Positions 58,041 through 64,000 of a stretch of DNA of 64,000 bases are shown one piece after another (the stretch's first letter is position 1; the number at the start of each line of letters is the position of its first letter). The notes beneath the pieces are model-generated. The model was not told the DNA's origin and did no database searches. It worked only from the letters and a program-made list of their open reading frames with translations. Position numbers and translations under genes: made by a program. The stretch spans positions 81,496 through 145,495 of the forward strand of contig JAJJXM010000095.1 of assembly GCA_024516155.1 (NCBI GenBank), in the 5' to 3' direction. The stretch comes from Pyronema omphalodes. Its lineage: Eukaryota > Ascomycota > Pezizomycetes > Pezizales > Pyronemataceae.

Positions 58041-59058
58041 CGTTGGTCTCAGCAGGGGCAGTGCTTGGGGCATCGGGTAGAGGTGTGTCCTCAGCAGATG
58101 AACTGTCAGGGTGAGGTTCCGGTGTCGCTTCGGTCGACGTGATTGCGAGGAGAGGTAGGGGGGACATAGGCTTGAGGGCATCAAGCTTGTCCCGGGCGGC
58201 GGTAGTCGCATATTTCGAGTGCATCAGGCTTCGCACCGGTCATGCAGCTCTCGGTTTGTGGTTCACCGGTCTTCTGTTTGTCGGTGAGGTGGGTTCGGTG
58301 TTCTGGTCGCTTCCCCTTCGCGTTCTCTTGCCAGGAGGGTTGTGAACAGCGTCCAGGACATCCTAAATATCATGTTGGACGACGGACAGTTGCATAGTCA
58401 TCTCTTCCATCGCTGAGCAACAGGCCGTGAGGTTCGGTGAGGGGGGCGCTGAAATGACTTGTTGCTGTTCGTCGATTTTCTTCGTCAGGGCGTCCACAGC
58501 AGCCTTGAGAGCTGCCGTTTCTGCCTGTGTCGAGTCGTATGCTGCGCGCAGCTGCGTGTTTTCGCCGAGCAGAATGTTGAATTTCGTCATCATGACGTCG
58601 AATCTGTGGCGCATCTTATCGCTGTTGGTGCGTATGGTATCATCAAGGGTATTGAAGCGTCGCTGTGTGTCCCGGTGGATCTGTTGTATCCCCAGGAAGC
58701 TTGCGCCTGTGAAAAGCGGTTCATGTTCACAGAATAGGGCACTCAAGCGGCTATTGTTGTCGTCTCTTTCGATAGCGCCCCGCATTGCAGTAACCAGATC
58801 GCGGCGAAGGTCTCTGAACCGGTTGTGCTCAGGTGTCGCTTGCTGCTGGTGTGTTGAAGCCGGAGGAACTGGTGATCCTGCCAAGATCACGCTCTGGAAG
58901 GGCTTTCCAGCGAAGTTTCCATCAACTTCATCAACTTTTCCATCTCTTCCATCAAAAGTAGGATTAGATCCATGATGGGGATGGTCGGCTAGAACATTAT
59001 ACGCGTTTTCGGACCGTTTCGATCGTTGTGCGTTGTTCTGTCGTTGTTTTGGCGACAT
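58041..59058 (-). pseudogene. ORF1-like protein of copy C (truncated, two stops)
   Basis: ATG at 59058. Basic N-terminus, then the variable segment (RRDLVTAMRGAIERDDNNSR), GASFLGIQQIHRDTQRRFNT and the coiled coil. An in-frame TAG lies after VVQHDI (near 58363) and a TGA near 58239. It ends at the LINE A tail, so the TWAEVV part is missing. Confidence 0.8.
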
Positions 59059-59275
59059 TTCGTGAGGTGGGGTAAGCCAAAACTGGTGAAAACTCTGATT
59101 TTGCGACAAAAGTCAACAAAAACAACGTAGAATTCCCTGAAAATGCAGAGAATAACGTGACAGAGTGCTGCGAGTCCGAATCCGAAGAGAAAACCGGGGG
59201 TTTGGTGCTCGTTGTTGAGAATGCAAGGGGGGGGGGGGGGGTCGCCGTTGCCGTGTGGTGTGTGTTAGTTGTGTG
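58041..59275 (-). mobile_element. ORF1-only retroposon copy C, 3'-truncated
   Basis: The minus-strand copy has its 5' leader near 59275 (ACACGGCAACGGCGACC, a C run, then CTCAACAACGAGCACC), matching the start of copy D. Its coding part is cut at 58041, exactly where the (CAAA)n tail of LINE A ends, at ORF1 codon about 350. Confidence 0.8.
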
Positions 59276-59775
59276 ATGGCGGGGCAGCGAGAAGGCTGAG
59301 GAAGAGGGAGGGACAAGGGGAGAGAGGGGAGGAGAAGAGGGGCTGGGCTGGCCCGGGTATATCAAAGGGCAAAGAGTCAGGAGACACCAGCGGAGGAGTT
59401 GAGAGAGGAGAGGAGAGTGGCGGCGTAGGTGGCGCGGCGGCTGTTCAACTTTGCTTTGGTTTTGTTTTTGCTGTGTGCAGGAAATAAAGGCGGAAAAATG
59501 GTTGACAATGGGAGGGGAAGGCTGGAGGAAATGGGGGATCGACCCGGCGAGGTGGCCTCCGAGCGCACAGGGCTCCTTGGATCTGACGACGCTAGATGAA
59601 AAACTGCACGGCGAGACTTGGGACACTACACTCCCACCCACATTGACAGCTCTGGGGCTTACCCAGTGGGGACCTGGCATCACCCCCAGGTTCTTAACGT
59701 TGTATTTAATTTGTAGATTCCGCTATAACCTTACGGTTGGATGTGTGTATGAATAAATAAATAAATAAATAAATA
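59276..59775 (+). mobile_element. 5'-truncated ORF1-retroposon 3' end, (TAAA)n tail
   Basis: Plus-strand sequence matches the end of copy D from GGGGCAGCGAGAAGGCTGAGG onward: ORF1 C-terminus, stop, AATAAAGGCGGAAAAATGG, GGCGAGGTGGCCTCCGAG. It then ends with the TAAA-type terminus (CGCTATAACCTTACGGTTGG.. AATAAATAAATAAAT). It lies head to head with copy C. Confidence 0.82.
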
Positions 59776-60552
59776 CGCCTTATTTTTGACACCCCCGCTG
59801 GAACCAAGGATCTCTCTACCTTCATCTCTGACACCAAAGTCGCCACCTCGGCCTTGGCGCACACCAGGTTAAACAGGACTCGCAGAAGGGAGCAGACCCC
59901 CCTCTACCGCTGACTATGCTGACTACAGTGATTTGAAAACTGCCGCGCGCACTCACCTCGCTTTGCATCTAGATAGACTTTGTGTATTTACATTTGGTTT
60001 AGAAAAAAAGAAAAAGAAAAAAAAAAAAAAAAAAAGAGGAGATACGAAGGAAGTCGGCAATGAGGAATGGTGGATGAGGGGAACGGGAGCGGACGGGAAG
60101 TGGAGCTGATGGGCACGGAGATGATGGGGGTTTCTACTTTTACCTGCCGTTTCTTCATTTGCTTTCGTTTGGTTTTCTCTTGCGGTCTTGGGTTATCTGG
60201 GGTTGCAAGGGACGAGGAACGGGAAGGGAAGGAACAGCGGAGAAGGCAGGGACGGCGAGTAGGAGCGACAGGGGACGGTGTCTCTTGTTGTTTCTTTTGT
60301 CCTTTCTTTTGTTTTCGGCGTGCTCAGTAGATTTTCTTTCTTTTAATTAGGCGGCGGTGGAGTAACGGAGATACCAAAGGGGAGAGAGGCGCCTGGGAAA
60401 GGGGCAGAGAAGGCCGGCGGGCGTTATCTTTTTCTTTTGTAAGCGGGGGAAATAAAGGTGAAAAAGGGGAAAAAATGGGAGGGGAAGGGAGGAGGAAAGG
60501 GAGGAACTTGGCGAGGTAGCCTCTGCGCAGACAAGTCACCCGGAACTGTTTT
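59776..60552 (+). mobile_element. LINE B: ORF2 C-terminus and 3' untranslated region
   Basis: The first 130 bp encode PAGTKDLSTFISDTKVATS..HTRLN.TRRREQTP and a stop, paralogous to the end of LINE A ORF2 (HTRLNKARRREQTPSF). A poly(A)/(GA)-rich 3' untranslated region follows. It breaks off at GGAACTG near 60548, where copy D starts. Confidence 0.75.
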
Positions 60553-62521
60553 TGAATGACACGGCAACGGCGACCCCCCCCCCTGCATTCTCAACAACGA
60601 GCACCGAAACCCCCGGTTTTCTCATCGGATTCGGATTCGCAGCACTCTATTACGTTATTCTCTGAATTTTCAGGGAATTCTACGTTGTTTTTGTTGACTT
60701 TTGTCGCAAAATCAGAGTTTTCACGAGTTTTGGCTTACCCCACCTCACGAAATGTCGCCAAAACAACGACAGAACAACGCCCGACGATCGAAACGGTCCG
60801 AAAACGCGTACAATGTTCTAGCCGACCATCCCCATCATGGATCTAATCCTACTTTTGATGGAAGAGATGGAAAAGTTGATGAAGTTGATGGAAACTTCGC
60901 TGGAAAGCCCTTCCAGAGCGTGGTCTTGGCACGATCACCAGTTCCTTCGGCTTCAACATCGCAGCAACAGGCGACAACTGAACACAGCCGGTTTAGTAAC
61001 TACCGTCGCATAATGGTATCTGCAATTAATGATGCAGTCGCAGTTGACGACAACTATGCCACCCTAGATCAACTGTTTATAGACAACTACGCCGAATTCA
61101 CTGGAGCCAGCTTCCTGGGGATACAACAGATCCACCAGGACACACAGCGTCGCTTCAATACCCTCGATGACACCATACGCAACAACAGCGATGAGATGCG
61201 CCTCAGATTCGACGTCATGATGACGAAATTCAACATTCTGACCGGCGAAAACACGAAGCTGAGCAAAGCATACGACTCTACACAGGCAGAAACAGCAGCT
61301 CTCAAGGCTGCTGTGGACGCCCTAACGAAGAAAATCGACGAACAGCAACAAGTCATTTCGGCGCCCCCCTCACCGAACCTCACAGCCTCTTCCTCAGCGA
61401 TGGAAGAGATGACTATGCAACTGTCCGTCGTCCAACATGACATTCAGGATGTCCTGGACGCTGTCCGCAACCCTCCTGGCAAGAGAAAGCGAAGGGGAAG
61501 CGACCAGAACACCGAACCCACCTCACCAACGACCAGAGCACCGGTCAACCACAAACCGAGAGCTGCATCACCGGTGCGAAGCCTGATGCACTCGAAACAT
61601 GCGACTACCGCCGCCCAGGACAAGCTTGATGCCCTCAAGCCTATGTCCCCCCTACCTCTCCTCGCGATCACGTCAACCGATGCGACACCGGAACCTCACC
61701 CTGACAGTTCATCTGCTCAGGACACACCTCTACCCGACGCCCCGAGCACTGCCCCTGCTGAGATGAACGGATGGAAGACTGTGGAGGCGAAGGCTACGCA
61801 GAAGAAGAAGATGAAAGCGCAGGAGACGAGACCTACGGCAGCGACACCCAGCAAGACCCCTACAACGAAGAATGGTGGAAGGGGAAAGAATACCCACCAA
61901 CCCAGACAGACAACCCCCTCCGCAAAGAAGACTTGGGCAGAAGTCGTCAAGAGCAGAGGCATCAACGTCCAGATTGTGCTTGGGAATGGCAATCTTGGAC
62001 TTACAACACCACCGACAAGAAGGGGAGAGAGGCGAGGCGGGGCAGCGAGAAGGCTGAGGAAGAAGGTGGGAGAAGGGGAGAGAGGGGAGGAGAAGAGGGG
62101 CAGGGCGGGCCCGGGTGTCTCAAAGGGCAAAGAGTCAGGCGACACCGGCGGAGGAGTTGAGAGAGGGGAGGAGAGTGGGGGCGTAGGTGGCCCGGCGGCT
62201 GTTTAACTTTGCTTTGGTTTTGTTTTTGCTTTGTGGGGGAAATAAAGGCGGAAAAATGGTTAAAAATGGGAGGGGAAGGGTGGAGGAAATGGGGGGAACG
62301 ACCCGGCGAGGTGGCCTCCGAGCGTACAGGGCTCCTGGAACAGACGACGCTTGACGAACAAAAGCACAACGAGACTTGGGGGTCTACAACCCCACCCCCT
62401 AACCACAAGCTCTGGGGCATACCCAGCGAGAGCTCGGCCTGACACCTGTCTCTTGTTATAACCCTCGGGTGGCAAACAAGTAATGAACAAACAAACAAAC
62501 AAACAAACAAACAAACAAACA
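60553..62521 (+). mobile_element. ORF1-only retroposon copy D, full length, (CAAA)n tail
   Basis: The most complete family member: 5' leader from about 60553, intact ORF1 (60752-62206), a 3' untranslated region and a terminus CTTGTTATAACCCTCGGGTGGC.. followed by about eight CAAA units (62487-62521). ORF2 is absent. Tail and untranslated region match LINE A. Confidence 0.88.
60752..62206 (+). CDS. LINE ORF1-like protein (intact), ORF1-only retroposon
   Basis: 484 aa from the ATG at 60752 (the frame is open further upstream without an ATG). The N-terminus is basic (RRSKRSEN). A segment at about 65-115 differs strongly between copies. From about 120 a predicted coiled coil runs to about 215 (DTQRRFNTLDDTIRNN.. 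LKAAVDALTKKIDEQQQ). A Pro/Ser/Thr linker follows, with a basic patch (PPGKRKRRGSDQN). Near 400-410 TTPSAKKTWAEVVKS resembles the sequence before the nucleic-acid-binding part of Tad1-type ORF1 proteins. The zinc knuckles expected next are missing; a Gly/Arg/Glu-rich tail read from untranslated-region-like DNA replaces them. Likely an RNA-binding/multimerising ORF1 relic; function inferred. Confidence 0.7.
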   Translation: MSPKQRQNNARRSKRSENAYNVLADHPHHGSNPTFDGRDGKVDEVDGNFAGKPFQSVVLARSPVPSASTSQQQATTEHSRFSNYRRIMVSAINDAVAVDDNYATLDQLFIDNYAEFTGASFLGIQQIHQDTQRRFNTLDDTIRNNSDEMRLRFDVMMTKFNILTGENTKLSKAYDSTQAETAALKAAVDALTKKIDEQQQVISAPPSPNLTASSSAMEEMTMQLSVVQHDIQDVLDAVRNPPGKRKRRGSDQNTEPTSPTTRAPVNHKPRAASPVRSLMHSKHATTAAQDKLDALKPMSPLPLLAITSTDATPEPHPDSSSAQDTPLPDAPSTAPAEMNGWKTVEAKATQKKKMKAQETRPTAATPSKTPTTKNGGRGKNTHQPRQTTPSAKKTWAEVVKSRGINVQIVLGNGNLGLTTPPTRRGERRGGAARRLRKKVGEGERGEEKRGRAGPGVSKGKESGDTGGGVERGEESGGVGGPAAV

Positions 62522-63475
62522 AGCACCTTCTCCTATCTTGCCCACACTACAACGCACAGCGGACCGGACTTTGCCGAACGCTCAAACTCCCGCGACGTCG
62601 ACAACTTACCCTCCCTACAATTCTCTACACCACCGCCGGCACCAAGGCCCTTGCCACCATGATCTCAGAGACGAAAGTTGCGACCGCCAAATGGGCGCAT
62701 ACGAAGTCAAGTACCCTCCCCGCTGAGCAGGACACCCCTATCACACTAACTACTGGCTGGGGGACGCTGCTAGACCAAACGGCTGACCATGCAAGTACCC
62801 AAAATAATTAAAGAAAAAACAAAAAAAATAAAAAAAAAAACAAAGAAAAAAAGGACGAAGGGAACAAAGGGAGGAACGGAAGGACGGCGGAGGAATTTCT
62901 AATGTTGTGTTTCTTTTCTTTTCTTTTGGTTGTTTTGTTTCTTTGGGGGAGAGGGACGCAGAGAGGCGAGGTGAAGTTGGACAAGGGGACATCAGGATGG
63001 GGAGCGAGTGACAGCTGGAGATTGGGGAGGACGAGAGGTCAGAGAAGGGCGGGAAGAATGAGGGAATGCGCAGGAAGAAGCGTGGTGACAACAGGAGAGA
63101 GTACGAGGATTGGTTGAGAGCGAGGGAAGAGAGGGGCGATGAAGGGGGCGAGGGCCCGGAGGAGTTCATTCTTTCTTCTGTTTGGTTTTGTTTTTGGAGG
63201 ACAAAAAGGCGGGAAAATGGATAAGAATGGGAGGGGAAGGATGGAGGATAGAGGAGAATGACACGGCCTGGTGGACCCTGAGCAAACAGGGCTCCTGGAA
63301 CTGACGACACGAGATGGACTAAAGCACAACAAAGATCGGAGACTACACTCCCAAAAACTTCTGACAGCTCTGCGGCTTACCCCAGTGGGAACCTGTCATT
63401 GCGTCCAGGTTCCTAATTATGTATTTAAATGTTGTAGAGCCGCCATAACGCTAAGGTGGATGCGTGGGAGGAACA
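62522..63475 (+). mobile_element. LINE C: ORF2 C-terminus and 3' untranslated region, (TAAA)-type end
   Basis: 62523-62760 encodes HLLLSCPHYNAQRTGLCRTL.. TTAGTKALATMISETKVATA, homologous to the end of LINE A ORF2 but diverged. An A-rich then G-rich 3' untranslated region follows, with the shared GGGAGGGGAAGGATGGAGGA block. The terminus CCGCCATAACGCTAAGGTGGATGCG lies at 63442-63466. It abuts the tail of copy D on the left. Confidence 0.78.
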
Positions 63476-63590
63476 ATGAATAAAGAAAGCAAGAAAGAAA
63501 GGGAGAAAGAAAGAAAGAAAGCAAGGAAAGAAAGAAGAAAAGAAGAAGAAAGAAAGAAAGAAAGAACGAAAGAAAGAAAGAAAGAAGAAT

Positions 63591-63633
<43 letters not shown>

Positions 63634-63635
63634 AT

Positions 63636-63667
<32 letters not shown>

Positions 63668-63672
63668 AATGA

Positions 63673-63708
<36 letters not shown>

Positions 63709-63841
63709 AGGAAATAAAGAAATAAAGAAAGAAATAAAGAAGAACAGAATAAAGAAAAAAAAAAAAAAAAAAAAAAAATAAAGAAATAAATAAAAAAAAA
63801 AAAAAATAAAATAAGAAAATAAATAAAATAAGAAAATAAAA

Positions 63842-63913
<72 letters not shown>

Positions 63914-63919
63914 AAATAA

Positions 63920-63955
<36 letters not shown>

Positions 63956-63985
63956 AAATAAAGTAATAAATAAATAAATAAATAA
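63476..63985 (+). repeat. About 500-bp GAAA / TAAA microsatellite
   Basis: Begins at the LINE C terminus (AACAATGAATAAAGAAAGC) as a (GAAA)n tract to about 63755, passes poly(A) near 63756-63778, and continues as (TAAA)n to about 63985. Open frames on the minus strand (Phe/Leu/Ser or Tyr/Leu/Ile) are artefacts. It reads as an expanded retroposon tail. Confidence 0.9.
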
Positions 63986-64000
63986 CTCCCGCCAGCCCAC

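Noticed and set aside
63425..64000. 191-codon minus-strand frame rich in Phe, Leu and Tyr resembling a membrane protein
   Set aside because: It is the GAAA/TAAA tract read on the opposite strand.

Overview
The window looks like nuclear DNA of a filamentous ascomycete (Pezizomycotina). The evidence is six single-copy genes of fungal type with short introns (about 50-195 nt, GT..AG, CTAAC/CTGAC-like branch sites), a nuclear tRNA gene with an intron after position 37, and chromodomain Gypsy and Tad1-like LINE retroelements. Genus or class cannot be named from the sequence alone. There is no bacterial operon structure, CRISPR array or prophage.

Region 1 (1-35300) is gene-poor, AT-rich DNA crowded with micro- and minisatellites. 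Its genes, left to right, are: a Tvp38/VTT-domain Golgi membrane protein (3099-4160, -); a DUF1776 protein with a degenerate SDR-like fold (10434-11704, -, one intron); an intact four-exon GH18 chitinase (12608-14099, -); a DSF2/Nif1-like Sel1-repeat protein with a long disordered N-terminus (20232-23192, +); tRNA-Val(UAC) (27177-27264, +); a CCCH zinc finger/DUF1771/Smr protein (27613-29747, -); and an EamA/DMT transporter (31194-32376, -). Small inverted-repeat elements (7278-7480, 9131-9370, possibly 478-660) lie between them. The genes are unrelated housekeeping or membrane functions and show no cluster logic.

Region 2 (about 35300-64000) is a nested transposon block. An old chromodomain Gypsy element (Gypsy-1, 37898-46228, +) carries in its gag a 1841-bp DNA element built almost entirely of AAACACC/GGTGTTT repeats. 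A second, very young Gypsy element (Gypsy-2, 46282-52567, coding on -) sits with a 5-bp target duplication (CTTTG) inside one copy of a retroposon that encodes only a LINE-ORF1-like protein. Four copies of this ORF1-only family are present (36014-37897, 46229-53842 interrupted, 58041-59275, 60553-62521), plus 3' fragments. They share 3' ends with Tad1-like LINE ORF2 fragments (53860-58040, 59776-60550, 62522-63475), which suggests a half-LINE (HAL1-like) relationship. LINE A is interrupted by an 896-bp hAT-like non-autonomous element with 22-bp perfect terminal inverted repeats and an 8-bp target duplication. The window ends in a roughly 500-bp GAAA/TAAA tract grown from a LINE tail.

The best candidates for undescribed biology are the AAACACC-armed element, the ORF1-only retroposon family with a hypervariable internal segment, and the chimeric Gypsy-1, whose two flanks derive from different host copies. 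Exon structures were worked out by hand from splice signals and reading-frame continuity. Family assignments rest on motif recognition, not on searches.
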